From: Hepsetus odoe
Lineage: Eukaryota; Chordata; Actinopteri; Characiformes; Hepsetidae
Assembly (NCBI GenBank): GCA_017165825.1
Contig: CM029381.1
Coordinates: 1,098,649-1,162,648, forward strand
Length of the DNA stretch: 64,000 nt
Direction: 5' to 3'
In this document: piece after piece, positions 33,640-44,774 of the stretch
How the letters are laid out: each line of letters starts with the position of its first letter
Numbering within the stretch: the stretch's first letter is position 1
The notes under the pieces: model-generated
What the model was told of the DNA's origin: nothing
Databases searched by the model: none
The model's input: only the letters and a program-made list of their open reading frames with translations
Position numbers and translations under genes: made by a program

Positions 33640-34345
33640 CAAACTTTCTCTCTCTCTCTCTATCTCTCTATCTATCTCTCTATCTCTTTCTTCTGTTCGC
33701 TTTCTTCCATTTGCTTTCTCTCATCTCTCTCACTCCTCTTCCTCTCGCCTTCATCTCTTCTGCCCCCTCTTCTTTCTCTTCCCTGCTCTCGTCTCTCGGT
33801 CTGTTTTTGTTCTCTTCCCTCTCTCTCTTTCTCTCACCTCTCTCAATTATTCCTCTTCTTTTTCTCAGTCTTACTCTCTTTTTATTTCTCCACCTTTATT
33901 CCCCTCTCTCTTGTTTTCTCTGCCACCCCTCCTTCTTTCTCTTTCCAGCCCTGTCTCTCTTTCCAGCTTTCGTCCTCTCTCACCTGTGCTTTCACCTTCA
34001 TCTTATTTTGTTTCTGTCCTTCATTCCTCCATTTCTTTCTTTATCGTAACCTCGTTCACCCTCTCTTTATTTCTCTCCATTTTTTAAATGTCTCTCTCTC
34101 TGTTGTTCTCTCTCTCTGTCTCTCACTCTCTCTCCCCATCAGTTTCTCCCCTCTGTCAGTCTTTTCTTTCTGTCTCTCACCCTTCTCTCTCCCTCTATTT
34201 CTCTCTCTCTACCTTTCTCTTTCTGTTTATCCCCTATCTCTGTACCTCCTACTCTTAGTCTTCTTCTTCTGTTAATTGTTCCTTTTTTCTCTCTTCTTTC
34301 TGTCTCACCTCTCTCTCAGTTATGCCCTCAGATCTATTTCTCTTT
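33640..34345 (+). repeat. 700-bp polypyrimidine tract
   Basis: TCTC/CTTT-rich with very few purines. It is open in more than one frame, giving artefactual Ser/Leu/Phe/Pro ORFs. Confidence 0.92.
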
Positions 34346-34519
34346 TTTGATCTCCTCCCTCCCCTCCTTCTCTCATTGTTCTCCCTTCTGTCTGCTTTGT
34401 CCTTCTTTCTGTCTCTCATCCCTCTCTTTCCCTCTCAATTTTTCCTCTTTCTTTTTCTCTTTCTCCTTCTTTATCGCTCCACATTTCTTTCGTTTACACC
34501 CCCCCCCTCCTCTGTTTCT

Positions 34520-34690
34520 GCACGCGCTCCCTGGTGTCCTTATCGGTACGTTGGAGCTGATTGTTGGCTTGTCCCTCACTTTGATTGGCAGTTCAGGCTT
34601 TGCGCTGGAATGGCTGATTTTGTCAGTGTTTGTCTGTGAGGCCTTATCTCCAAACCTTATATTAACTGCCTCGACAACGCCAACAGTCTC
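34520..34690. other. candidate conserved noncoding island
   Basis: Balanced unique sequence (GGAGCTGATTGTTGGC, CTTTGATTGGCAG with a CCAAT-like box on the reverse strand) between two CT arrays. Inference only. Confidence 0.28.
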
Positions 34691-34714
34691 TCTCCATCTC
34701 CCTCGCTTCTCTCC

Positions 34715-34739
34715 CACTCTCTCTCTCACTCTCATTCTC

Positions 34740-34807
<68 letters not shown>

Positions 34808-34808
34808 T
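34715..34808 (+). repeat. CT microsatellite
   Basis: More than 30 TC units with few interruptions. Confidence 0.95.
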
Positions 34809-35198
34809 GTATGTTTGTTGTCTTAAAGGAATAGTCCATGGGTAATTAAAATGGACACAGCCTCCCCCTCAACTCAAACGCATTCGATTAGCCAATACAT
34901 GTTTCCTGCATAATGTCTGCATCTTTAGTTTTAGAAGTGAAGCTAAGAGGCTGATTTAGCTTCACATGGATAGCTTACAATAGGTCTTAATCATCACAAA
35001 CTTGCCTTAAACCCTTTGTCTCTCACAGCATGTCTCTCATGCATTTTTTTTCTTTTTTTTTGAGGTGCCTCAAAAAAAAAGACAGCATTGGTTTGGACAT
35101 GTCCAGAGGAGAGATGAAGAGTATATTGAGAGAAGGATGTTGAGGCTGGAGCTGCCAAGAAAGAAAAGAAGAGGAAGGACAAATAGGAGGTTTATGGA

Positions 35199-35478
35199 TG
35201 TCACGGTGGCGGGGTGCGGGAAGGACGTCTGTGCAGAGCCAGTGATCCAAGACATAACTTTATTTCCAAAAATTCACCAAAACCAGATACAAGACCAAAT
35301 CCGAACCGAAGGCTTTGCCTATTGAATGAACTACGCCCTGTTCTGACTCATTGGGGCTTAAGTAGTCAATCTCAATGAAGCACACCTGTGCCTTCATGAG
35401 CTCAGGTGTGCTCAGTCAGAACAGAGCGCCCTCTATCGTGACCACACAAAACCCAAAACCTAGACAGGCTGTGATAGT
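35199..35478 (-). repeat. 3' LTR of the nested retrotransposon
   Basis: Shares CTCTGTTCTGACTGAGCACA and GAAGGCACAGGTGTGCTTCA (minus-strand reading) with 36538-36651. The first dinucleotide has changed from TG to TA; the end is intact. Confidence 0.8.
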
Positions 35479-35940
35479 ACCCCCCCCCAAAAAGTGCAAC
35501 TCCCGGGGCGCCAAAACCTCAGGATGCCCCGTGCTGAGCCTCTGGGGGGAAGCCAAAGAACAAAAACCTACAGTAAACAGAAACATAAACAGCCCCCTTA
35601 AGGGGCACATGGTCTGGTCTATACAATCAAACTAACAAGCGGGGGGGTACCCGGACCAGCCACAGCCACGTCCATGGCTGCTGGCAGTGGTGAAGGGTAC
35701 CCCAGAGCTTCAGTCCAAATTCGTTGGTGCATGTCCTTTTCATATCCTAGGTAACCAACCCGTTTTTCCTCAAGTTCCTATCTGACCTTAGCCAAGTCCT
35801 CCTTGAGTGCTGGTTAAATACTCCTGAACCCGGTTTCTGCTCACTGCAGCCTTTAATTCTGTCTCTTCTGGACTAATTCTGGACTTCTGGCAAGAGTCAT
35901 CAAAGTTGCACCTGAAGCTTTTTACAAATTTGTCCTGATT

Positions 35941-36440
35941 CTACATCATCGAGACTTGCCGGTGGGCCCATGTAGCATCCCTTAACTCTGCATTCACATC
36001 AAGAGCCTGGTTCCGTGCACAAATTTCCTGATCCTTAGCGGTGAGCTCAGCCTCCATTTCTTGGAGCTGCTTAACAAGAAAACCTTTGGCCTGTCCTTCC
36101 TCGCCCAGAACAGACAGCCACCCATTCTCAGATTTCTGAAGCATCCATTCCCATCCTTGAGCTTTCAACATCGGTTCACTGATTATTCCATCACTCTCAC
36201 TAACTTGGAGCTAGTGGTACTGGGTTTGGGGGTCGACTCCTTGATGCCGCTTTCCATACTGCGAAGGGCCTTCTTGGTCGACCTCCCACGTTGCACGGCG
36301 TAGGGGGCAATTTCTGACGACTTCCTGCCCTCCGTGTCATGGGCGGCCTTCTTAACCAACTTCCCACTTTCCCTGTTGCGGGCGGCCTTCTTTGCCGTCT
36401 TCCCGTGTTGAATGACGCAGGGGGCATTTTCTGCCAACAT
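35941..36440 (-). pseudogene. gag-like internal remnant of the LTR element
   Basis: Minus-strand frames 36440-36183 and 36171-35941 are open. The first carries a tandem basic repeat with KTAKKAARNRESGKLVKKA-like units; the second has a helical, acidic stretch (VKQLQEMEAELTAKDQEICA) that could be a coiled coil. They are in different frames. A gag-type origin is inferred from position between LTRs; no zinc knuckle or capsid motif is seen. Confidence 0.4.
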
Positions 36441-36536
36441 CCTGCATTGTTGTTGGTGAGGAGTTGGGATCGGTGTGGAAGGGGGCGCGAGCGAAGCCTC
36501 CTCTTCCAGTAGCTCGTTGGTCTCCAGAGAGCGAGC

Positions 36537-36651
36537 AGGCTTAGGTAATCAGCCCCAATGAAGCACACCTGTGCCTTCATGAGCTCAGGTGTGCTCAGTC
36601 AGAACAGAGCGACCTCTATCGTGACCACACAAAACTAGACAGACTGTGACA
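36537..36651 (-). repeat. 5' LTR of the nested retrotransposon, truncated
   Basis: About 115 bp nearly identical to the start of the other LTR. The rest of the LTR and the primer-binding site are missing. Confidence 0.8.
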
Positions 36652-37084
36652 ATGGATGTGGTGAGGGAGGAAATGCAGGTAGGTGTGAAAGAGGAAGATG
36701 CAGAGGACAGGAAAAAATGGAGGCAGATTATCTGCTGGATACCAGAGCAGCCGGAAGGAGATGATGTCGACTTGAATTTGCAAAAGAATTGCACGTCATG
36801 CTTTGTCAGAAAGCACATTTGAAAGCTTTTTAGAGTTTCGTTTTGAGGCAAACGTGACAGTTTAGGTCTGTATTTAGCTTCATGCTAATTGAGGAGGTAG
36901 CATACATTGCTAAGCCAAAACTCCAGGTCAAACTTGATGATTTAAGCTGATGAAATGCTTTTTCTGCAACATCCCAGGAAAAACAAACTGTCAAACTATA
37001 AAATGTACAGTTACCAGAATTATTAATCGAAGTCCTTCATGGTTCTGCTGTAAAGGTTGCAGTTTGCACATGGACATTTGAGCA

Positions 37085-37645
37085 AAAAGTCAAAAAAAAA
37101 AATACTTAAGTTCATTGTCTACTAGTATTTAAATTTTTGCATATTTCCTGTCTTTGTCTTATACTGGGAAAAAGTCCACCCTTCATTTCTTCTATTTTTA
37201 TGCAAATACACATGTAATTCCACTCTGAAACTCAAAGAGAGTTTAATTCTATCCAGAAGTCAGTAATCAGTACAACCACCATTTTTCTTTAGCACAGCCT
37301 CCCGCACTGCTTCTGAAACTGCTCTGGTACAAAGACTTTTCTGAAAATGAGAAACAAAAATATTTTTCTTCATGGAACCCTGGGGAACTGTTCCTCTAAA
37401 ACACATTTGAAAAACAGAGGCAATATTTCTTTAGAGAGTCAGCTTGGCAACAAAAGCTTGTTCTGAAGGTCTCCAAGGTCTCCTACTCCAGATGGTGTTG
37501 GTACCAAATGTTGACCTTAAGCCGGGTTAGAATTCTACTCTCCTGCTATAAGTTGGATTTGCGAGTATGTCTCTCTCTTTACCCCATGTTGTTAGCAAAA
37601 TGTAAAGAAATAAGATGTGGTTCTAGACTTTTGCACAGTACTGTA
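37085..37645 (-). mobile_element. Tc1-like relic or MITE, one end preserved
   Basis: The right end reads ACTTTTGCACAGTACTGTA, the same outer end as the element at 4096-4640. The body is noncoding and AT-rich. The left inverted repeat is not recognisable. Confidence 0.6.
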
Positions 37646-37839
37646 TATAATATAACTGACATCTTTTTCATTAGTCATGTTATTACAGTGTGTTAGATTT
37701 GTTTTTCAAATATCCCTCCAATGTCGAAAATCCAGACCAGCGTTAGGGTTTCTGTTTTCTCCTCTTAAGGTCACTTCACGCCTCCTAAATTCCAATATGG
37801 CTCTCATATCAGTTACCTTCTATGTCAGTGTCAATGAGA

Positions 37840-38080
37840 TGGTGGGCCCACACTTTATTGAGCTTGAATAATTACGTTCAATTAACCCCTCAGTCACTCT
37901 CTTTCCTCCTTTTTATCCCTTTTGCCCTCTCTCCCTCCCTCCCATCACTGGAGCCCATGGGCACTAATTGACATTAATGGCACGATCCACTAAGACCTCA
38001 GGCTTTAGGTAAATTGGCCAAATTGAACCATCCAGTTTTTACACAGCACAGCTGGACCAACGGAACATTTCAGTTGCCGT
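37840..38080. other. candidate conserved noncoding island
   Basis: Contains GCACTAATTGACATTAATGG and TTGAATAATTACGTTCAATT, dense in homeodomain-type ATTA motifs. Inference only. Confidence 0.3.
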
Positions 38081-39185
38081 CTATTTAGTTAATTGCTCAA
38101 TGTTTTGGTGTCAGCTGCTACATCTGCCTAACCAAGACCTTGTAAATTTATTTCTTTTTAGTTTTCTTTTTGATCGTAGCTGATTTCCACATTCATAACA
38201 AATGGAACAAGAGCGTATGGATAAAATCGTGTTGCAGTTAAGAGAAGGTGATACAGCAGCAGTCCTCAAGGTCATTGGTAGAGTTTGATGACCTTCCTGC
38301 TCCAGCACCTGCTTCAACTTGCCTGTGGATTGGCAGGTTTGGAGAAAGAGAGGGACCATCCAGCCCTCCTGGAAGGATTTTAACACGCCTTGTGGCAGCT
38401 TTAGCTTCAACTTGCATGGAAATCAAGCAGTTTATTTTAGATGGTCCGTAGGCAGAAATCCTGTAGGGGGGGTTTTGAGGGACACCACTCCGGTCCTGAA
38501 GAATGTCTTCTACGAGATATCACGTTTTGTAAAAACTAAGCAATTTAAAATATCAATATAGATGACCTAAACATCTCAGCTTCCTAGTGGTTTGGTCCAC
38601 TGTGTAGTGTCCCTTATCTCCCACTACTGTTCTCTCAGCAAAGACAAAGTGGAGATGCATCATGTATAGTTCTCCCCATAGTATTAGAATGGCAAGATCA
38701 GTTTCTCTTCCTTGTGCACTGAAGACATTTGGGTTGGAGTTCAAATGAGGAAAATGAGACCAGACGTTCATTTGCACACTTCATTTTCTGGTGTACAGAG
38801 GTTTAGTTACATTGAACAGAGCACCTTTTGTGTCTGACCATCCAGTTTTACAAGCAAGCATGAGAGGATGTCAGGTGCTTCCTTTTAGAAAAATTATTTA
38901 AATTAAATTTAGCTCAAAATGTGACACTTTGGAATTCACAGGGTAAATACGGCATTTGCTGTTAACGAGGGTGTAGACATATTTCACAAGAGGACGACAA
39001 CAGTCCACTTTTGGAATTGCACTTGAAAATGACACCCTCAACAGTAAAAAGGTAACTTTAAGTTAGCCATCTTATTGAATGGAACCGGTTTTCTATCTTT
39101 CAATAACTCCTATTTGAGTGCTGAGGCTCCATCTTGTAGGGAAACTAAAATATTGCCCAAACCAGCTGGCCTACAGAATCTTCTT
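38081..39185. other. no gene recognised
   Basis: Unique-looking sequence; no exon with splice context, RNA gene or clear repeat. Confidence 0.4.
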
Positions 39186-39189
39186 CTTT

Positions 39190-39300
39190 TTCTTTTGGCT
39201 GCTCCCATTTAGGGGTCGCCACAGCGGATCAGCTGTCTGCATTTCTTCTGGTCCTCTGCGTCTTCCTGCTTCAAACCAACCTCCTGCATGTCCTATGGAA
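39190..39300 (-). mobile_element. RTE-like LINE 3' end fragment
   Basis: GGCTGCTCCCATTTAGGGGT, CGCCACAGCGGATCAGCTG and CTCCTGCATGTCCTA match the 19396-20105 family in order. Confidence 0.8.
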
Positions 39301-39315
39301 TGATATTTAGAAACA

Positions 39316-39525
39316 ACATGAAAGTGAAAGTGACTGGTTGCCTTTGTGAGCCTACAGCACATAGTGAAACACAACAAAATGCATCCTCTGTGTAGAATGG
39401 GGCGGCCATATCCAGCACTCGAGGAGCAGTGGCGGGGACGGTACCTTGCTAAAGGGAACCTCAGGGCAACCTACTGGTCCAGGTTTCAAACCTACAACCT
39501 TTTGATCCTGGGGCCTAGTCCGTAC
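39316..39525 (-). mobile_element. type A SINE
   Basis: On the plus strand: tail complement AAAGTGAAAGTGACT, CGGGGACGGTACCTTGCTAA, and head complement CAGGTTTCAAACCTACAACC. Confidence 0.82.
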
Positions 39526-39664
39526 AAGATCGCTTTTCTATTTATTCATAGCACATGAGCAAACACAGCACAATCAAAAATTATTCATCACATATCTTTT
39601 CCTGTCTGTAATAAAAGTGCAATTTGTTTGTACTTTTTAGCAGTGTGACCAAAATGATTTCCTT

Positions 39665-39765
39665 CTTTGAGCGCCCTGCGATGGACTCGCCACCTATCCA
39701 GGGTGTTTCTCTCTCCCAGTGGTGGGACAGATTCCAGCACCCACCCTCCAGCAGTTAAAAATGAT
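39665..39765 (+). mobile_element. type C SINE 3' fragment
   Basis: GCCCTGCGATGGACTCGCCA and CCTATCCAGGGTGTTTCTC. The head is absent. Confidence 0.6.
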
Positions 39766-39779
39766 TGGATGAACACCTT

Positions 39780-40800
39780 CATTTAAAGAAAACCTCATGG
39801 GACGCTTGATCAGGAAACTCTCAGCACCAAAACAAAAAAACCCTTTTCGAGGCCTCATTTGCAGCCTTTTGTGTAAATATTGAACTGTGCAGCATGTATA
39901 AGTGTGTTGTAGCAGTGAAGGCCTTTGTTTTGCCGTGTTGACCATGTGGAAAGTGGTAAGCAGAGCACAAAGCTGCCGCGCAGTTCTTTATTGACACGTT
40001 TCATGCTTCAAGGACATAGAAAAAAGACGTTGTTAGTATGTTTCTATGTGGCCTTTAGAATGAAGCTTATATTTCTTATTGACATTCAAGGAACACCTGA
40101 TTTCCATCGTTAATTACTTTGCGTTCTTTTTTTTACGAGTTGTGTTTACAGGTTTTTTTATTAGAGACCGTGATGGTATTGTAGCTTCAGCATTTGCAAT
40201 TTCAGAGCACTGCTTGCTTTTGACCATTTTATTTCGTCATGTACAGAAATTGACTTTTTGTGATAATTTTTTTTTTTTCGTATCGGAAATTGCATGTTTA
40301 TAATTACGGATCTCCCCACAGAGCTTTCTAGATTACATTACACTAAAACTTTCACACTTTTTTAACATTATTTAATTTAAATTATGGACCAAGTTGCAAT
40401 GTGCAGTGTAGAAAAGAGTGAAAAAAGGCTTTTATGTACCTTTTGTTTTAAAGGTTTTAAGTTTTTTTTAACTGTAACTTAATTGTTTTTCAGTGTCAGC
40501 TATTGGAGCTGCGCCTTGTGTAAGGCTTTTGTTTTTTTCCCTTTTTTTAAATTATTTGCACAAATTATTAATACATCCAGTGAAAATGGACGGATGGTTC
40601 AAAATTAAAAATAGAAAAGACTAAAAATAGAAAAGACTTCTCCTAAACTTGCCATATGGGACATATTGTGTTATTTTTTAATTAAAATCTGAGTAGATAC
40701 ATCTTAGACTAAGGCAGATGTGATCCGATTAGTCTTTGTGTGTGTGTGTGGGGGGGGGGTTACCCTCTACTTACTGTGACCTCTCTAGATGTAGTGTGTG
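39780..40800. other. AT-rich stretch, no gene seen
   Basis: T-rich runs and short ORFs only. A TG/G-run microsatellite lies at 40737-40760. Confidence 0.4.
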
Positions 40801-40809
40801 TGTGGAAGA

Positions 40810-41085
40810 GTTGATGACGTGATTAGGGCTGTAACTGCAAAGCCAGCGTTCGGACCTCATGTCATGTCAGACCTTGGCCCTCGGCTTGTCTTATAAAGGG
40901 CCGGCGGTGCGGCCCGGAACTTCCTGCGGCAGCTCGTCCTGCGTGTGTGAAGACATCTGGTCACGTGCGAGCGGTTGATATGGGAAGATGAAGGAACGGA
41001 GGGTTTGCCCATTAAAAGTGCATTAAGGCCGAGCAGGGATGTGCAGAAATGAGTCAATGAGCTGATTTAGCTCTTCCTTCAGAAG
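40810..41085. other. GC-rich island with TATA and E-box motifs
   Basis: Contains GTCTTATAAAGGGCCGG near 40890, then TGGTCACGTGCG with a CACGTG E-box near 40962. It could be a promoter or a conserved enhancer. No ORF of interest follows; a TA array begins at 41101. Confidence 0.35.
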
Positions 41086-41096
41086 TGATGTTTATC

Positions 41097-41100
<4 letters not shown>

Positions 41101-41153
<53 letters not shown>

Positions 41154-41154
41154 A
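41101..41154 (+). repeat. TA repeat plus poly(T)
   Basis: About 18 TA units followed by 16 T. Confidence 0.95.
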
Positions 41155-41387
41155 AGGTTGTTTTTTTATTAGATAAGGAGGGTCATTATTGTTAGTTATT
41201 ATTGTTAAAGGTCTGTTTTATTGATGAGATAAAATTATTGTCATTGGCTCAGCTGTTATACATGTAACATTACAATTATAATGATCATCATTTGCATAAT
41301 TATCTTCATTATTGTTTTATTTCTACTAGTAGAAATAAAAGTATTGTCCATCCATCATCTGAGCTGCTTATCCAAACCATGCTTTAG

Positions 41388-41550
41388 GATTTATTATTAT
41401 TATTGTTGTTGTTGTTGTAGTTATTATTAGCATTATTATTATTACTCTTATCTATAATATGATGATGTTTGATACTCTTTCTTTTAGTAGCAATTATAAT
41501 ATCCATCATCATCATCCTTGGCATTTCTATAATAATAATAATTGTTGTTA

Positions 41551-41588
<38 letters not shown>

Positions 41589-41722
41589 ACAACAACAGCA
41601 GCAACAACAACAATAATAATAAGTAATAATATCATCATCATCATCATCATAACCATGTTTTTCAATGTATTATTATTGTTGTTTTTTGATATTTCTATTA
41701 TTATAGTAGCATTACAGTAGGT
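41388..41722 (+). repeat. ATT/GTT/ATC trinucleotide complex
   Basis: Long mixed trinucleotide array, including about 9 TTA units near 41555-41585 and AAC, AAT and ATC blocks. Confidence 0.92.
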
Positions 41723-41766
41723 AATGTGATATCGGTCATTATTTTTGCATTGCAAGTATTGCTATT

Positions 41767-41767
<1 letters not shown>

Positions 41768-41801
<34 letters not shown>

Positions 41802-41820
41802 ACATATATATGTATGTATA

Positions 41821-41868
<48 letters not shown>

Positions 41869-41923
41869 GTATTTTATATATATATATATATATACATATA
41901 TATACATATATAAATATAAAATG

Positions 41924-41976
<53 letters not shown>
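41768..41976 (+). repeat. TA-rich array
   Basis: Several TATATA tracts with GTGTA and ACATA interruptions, about 210 bp. Partly self-complementary, so able to form cruciforms. Confidence 0.95.
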
Positions 41977-41980
<4 letters not shown>

Positions 41981-42124
41981 TATAGTGTTCCTGATTATAG
42001 TTTTACTCTCAGTGTTATTTTTGTATGTCCCTTTGGTTTGGAGGAGTGTGGCGGTGTCCACCTCTCGTGTGTCCTCACTGAGTGTGAGAGTGTGTATTGT
42101 TGGGGCGAGGGGTTGTAGTGAAGA

Positions 42125-42400
42125 TGCCGCCACAGGAATTCAATCCACTGTCAATTAAAGTAAATTTCTGAAGCTGTTTGCGGAGCGCGTACTAAAAGCG
42201 CCCCTTATTGTCTCAGTTCAGGAATTCGTCCAGAACATACTGTTACGGTTAGATTTTCATTTTCCTGTGTAGTGTATGGCATGTACTTTCGTTAATCCAA
42301 TGTCAATACCGTTTTAATTGCGTTCAATTAAGGCTGCTTAATAAAGCGTCTAAAGCCGGAGACATAAGCTTTAGCTTTCACTCAGACCCTCCCCAATTTA
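42125..42400. other. candidate conserved noncoding island
   Basis: Unique, balanced sequence with CACTGTCAATTAAAGTAAAT and GCGTTCAATTAAGGCTGC. It lies between AT-rich arrays and a CT array. Inference only. Confidence 0.3.
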
Positions 42401-42445
42401 TAGCCCACCTATCCACGTCAATGATGCAAAATCAGAGAATTATAC

Positions 42446-42498
42446 CCCCTTCTCTCTCTCTCTGCAATCTTTGTTTCTTTTACACTATATCTCTACTG

Positions 42499-42561
<63 letters not shown>
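42446..42561 (+). repeat. CT microsatellite
   Basis: About 25 uninterrupted TC units at 42511-42561 plus shorter runs before. Confidence 0.95.
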
Positions 42562-42563
<2 letters not shown>

Positions 42564-42593
42564 CATGTTTTGAAATTTCCTTTCCTTCTGTCC

Positions 42594-42600
42594 ATGTGTG

Positions 42601-42633
<33 letters not shown>

Positions 42634-42802
42634 ATGCGCATATGTGGTTAAGGCTTCTTGCCACATTCTTGTAGGCCATTGTTTTCACCACATGAGTGCG
42701 GCTACTTGGCTGGAGCTGGACCAGCAGCACTTCACCTGTGTCTGTGTGTGTTTGTGTGTGCGTGTGCGTGTGCATGTGCATGTGCGTGTGTGTGTGTGTG
42801 TC
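42594..42802 (+). repeat. two TG/GTGC microsatellites
   Basis: TG units at 42594-42634 and TG/CGTGTG/CATGTG units at 42738-42800. Confidence 0.92.
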
Positions 42803-42915
42803 ACTGGAGATATGCTAACATGGCCACACCATTGTTTTGCTGAAGCAGGATGAATAGAGCTCCTGTCTGAACATGAAGAGACAAGCCAATGGACACACAC
42901 AGCCTGACTCCCCAA
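42801..42915 (+). repeat. 110-bp segment, left copy
   Basis: Runs from TCACTGGAGATATGCTAACA to CACACACAGCCTGACTCC. A close copy lies at 44646-44762, on the other side of the 21-bp array. Confidence 0.88.
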
Positions 42916-43087
42916 CACACACACACACACACACACATAGACACCCCTAAATGAGAGTGTTCCACATACACACATTCATGCTTGTGTACAGGGGTTTGTT
43001 TTTGTGGAGAAAATGTTATCCCATAATCATCATAATATTCAGTGGCAGCCTGTGTACCTTTCATTCCAGTCTGCTCTTCCATCCGGC

Positions 43088-44625
43088 CTGTACTTCCGTT
43101 ATTTCTGCCCGTACTTCCGTCATTTCTGCCTGCGCTTCAGTCGTTTCTGCCCGCGCTTCCGTCATTTCTGCCCGTGCTTCCGTCATTTCTGCCCGTACTT
43201 CCGTCATTTCTGCCCGCGCTTCCGTCATTTCTGCCTGCGCTTCAGTCGTTTCTGCCCGCGCTTCCGTCATTTCTGCCTGCGCTTCAGGCGTTTCTGCCCG
43301 CGCTTCAGTCGTTTCTGCCCGCGCTTCAGTCGTTTCTGCCCACGCTTCCGTCATTTCTGCCCGCGCTTCCATCATTTCTGCCTGCGCTTCCATCTTTTCT
43401 GACCCGCGCTTCCATCATTTCTGCCTGCGCTTCCGTAATTTCTGCCTGCGCTTCCATCCGGCCTGCGCTTCCATCATTTCTGCCTGCGCTTCCATGCAGC
43501 CTGTGCTTCTGTCCTTTCTGCCTGTGCTTTCATCCTTTCTGCCTGCACTTCAGTCATTTCTGCCTGCACTTCCATCTTTTCTGCCTGCGCTTCCGTAATT
43601 TCTGCCTGCACTTCCATCATTTCTGCCTGCGCTTCAATCCTCTCTGCCTGCGCTTCCGTCATTTCTGCCTGCGCTTCTGTCATTTCTGCCTGCGCTTCCG
43701 TCATTTCTGCCTGCACTTCTGTCATTTCTGCCTGCACTTCCATCCGGTCTGCGTTTCCATCATTTCTGCCTGCACTTCCATCCGGTCTGCGTTTCCATCC
43801 GGTCTGCGCTTCCGTCATTTCTGCCTGCCCTTCCATCATTTCTGCCTGCACTTCCATCCGGTCTGCGTTTCCATCCGGTCTGTGCTTCCGTCATTTCTGC
43901 CTGCCCTTCCATCATGTCTGCCTGCGCTTCCGTCATTTCTGCCTGCGCTTCCGTCATTTCTGCCTGCACTTCCATCCGGTCTGCACTTCCATCATTTCTG
44001 CCTGCACTTCTGTCATTTCTGCCTGCGCTTCCGTCATTTCTGCCTGCACTTCCATCCGGTCTGCGTTTCCATCATTTCTGCCTGCACTTCCATCCGGGCT
44101 GCGTTTCCATCCGGTCTGCGCTTCCGTCATTTCTGCCTGCGCTTCCATCCGGTCTGCACTTCCATCATTTCTGCCTGCGCTTCCGTCATTTCTGCCTGCG
44201 CTTCCATCATTTCTGCCTGCACTTCTGTCATTTCTGCCTGCGCTTCTGTCATTTCTGCATGCGCTTCTGTCATTTCTGCCTGCGCTTCCGTCATTTCTGC
44301 CTGAGCTTCCGTCATGTCTGCCTGCCTTCCGTCCATTTCTGCACCTGCGCTTCAAATCATTTCTGCCTGCTTCCGTCATTTCTGCCTGCGCCTGTCATTT
44401 CTGCCTGCTTCGTCATTTCTGCCTGCACTTCCGTCATGTCTGCCTGCGCTTCCGTCATTTCTGCCTGCGCTTCCGTCATTTCTGCCTGCGCTTCCGTCAT
44501 TTCTGCCTGCACTTCTGTCATTTCTGCCTGCGCTTCAACTGGCCTGTGCTTCCGCCATTTCTGCCTGCGCTACCGTCATTTCTGCCTGCGCTTCTGTCAT
44601 TTCTGCCTGCGCTTCCCTTTTTCCA
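43088..44625 (+). repeat. 21-bp minisatellite array, about 73 copies
   Basis: Unit close to TTCCGTCATTTCTGCCTGCG plus C, with variants (CATCATTTC, CATCCGGTC, CAGTCGTTTC, GCCCGCGC). The unit length is a multiple of three and has no stop in several frames, so long ORFs run on both strands (ASVISAC-, FRHFCLR- and LPSFLPA-type forward, AQAEMTE-type reverse). A gap-prone part lies at 44325-44410. No start context, splice site or flanking coding sequence supports translation. Confidence 0.95.
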
Positions 44626-44645
44626 GCTTGCACATATGTGTGTGT

Positions 44646-44765
44646 ATCACTGGACTAATGCTAACATGGCCACTCCATTGTTTTGCTGAAGCGGGATGAA
44701 TAGAGCTACTGTCTGAACGTGAAGAGGCAAGCCAATGGACACACAAACAGGCTGACTCCGACAGA
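44646..44765 (+). repeat. 110-bp segment, right copy
   Basis: Matches 42801-42915 with scattered substitutions: GGCCACTCCATTGTTTTGC, GATGAATAGAGCTACTGTC, CAAGCCAATGGACACACA. Confidence 0.88.
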
Positions 44766-44774
44766 CTCAAGACA

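Larger units (their letters stand above)
35199..36651 (-). mobile_element. small LTR retrotransposon, nested in the LINE
   Basis: The 1453-bp insert begins TGTCACGG and ends CTGTGACA, with a 5-bp duplication ATGGA on both sides (35194-35198 and 36652-36656). On the minus strand the 3' LTR covers about 35478-35199 (281 bp), with an AATAAAG signal near its end. A G-run (complement of 35479-35490) directly before it fits a polypurine tract. The 5' LTR (36651 to about 36537) matches the first ~115 bp of the 3' LTR and is then cut off. The interior is short and has no pol genes, so the element is non-autonomous or internally deleted. Confidence 0.85.
35070..36761 (+). mobile_element. RTE-like LINE fragment split by an LTR element
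   Basis: The left part (35070-35198) encodes QHWFGHVQRRDEEYIERRM and GRTNRRFMD; the right part (36652-36761) continues with VREEMQVGVKEEDAEDRKKW and the degraded 3' terminus. The two parts join exactly at the target site of the nested element (35199-36651). Same family as 19396-20105. Confidence 0.85.

Noticed and set aside
33595..34275. 226-codon ORF rich in Ser, Leu and Phe, and overlapping frames to 34826
   Set aside because: It lies wholly in a polypyrimidine tract; several frames are open at once and there is no domain or splice context.
41726..42118. Tyr/Ile-rich 130-codon ORF
   Set aside because: Generated by the TA array.
43042..44304. 420-codon ORF as a possible repetitive secreted or membrane protein
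   Set aside because: All three forward frames and the reverse strand are open because the 21-bp unit lacks stops. No start context, signal peptide exon or coding flank was seen.
43088..44625. CRISPR-like array
   Set aside because: No spacer/repeat alternation; a head-to-tail 21-bp tandem repeat in a vertebrate genome.
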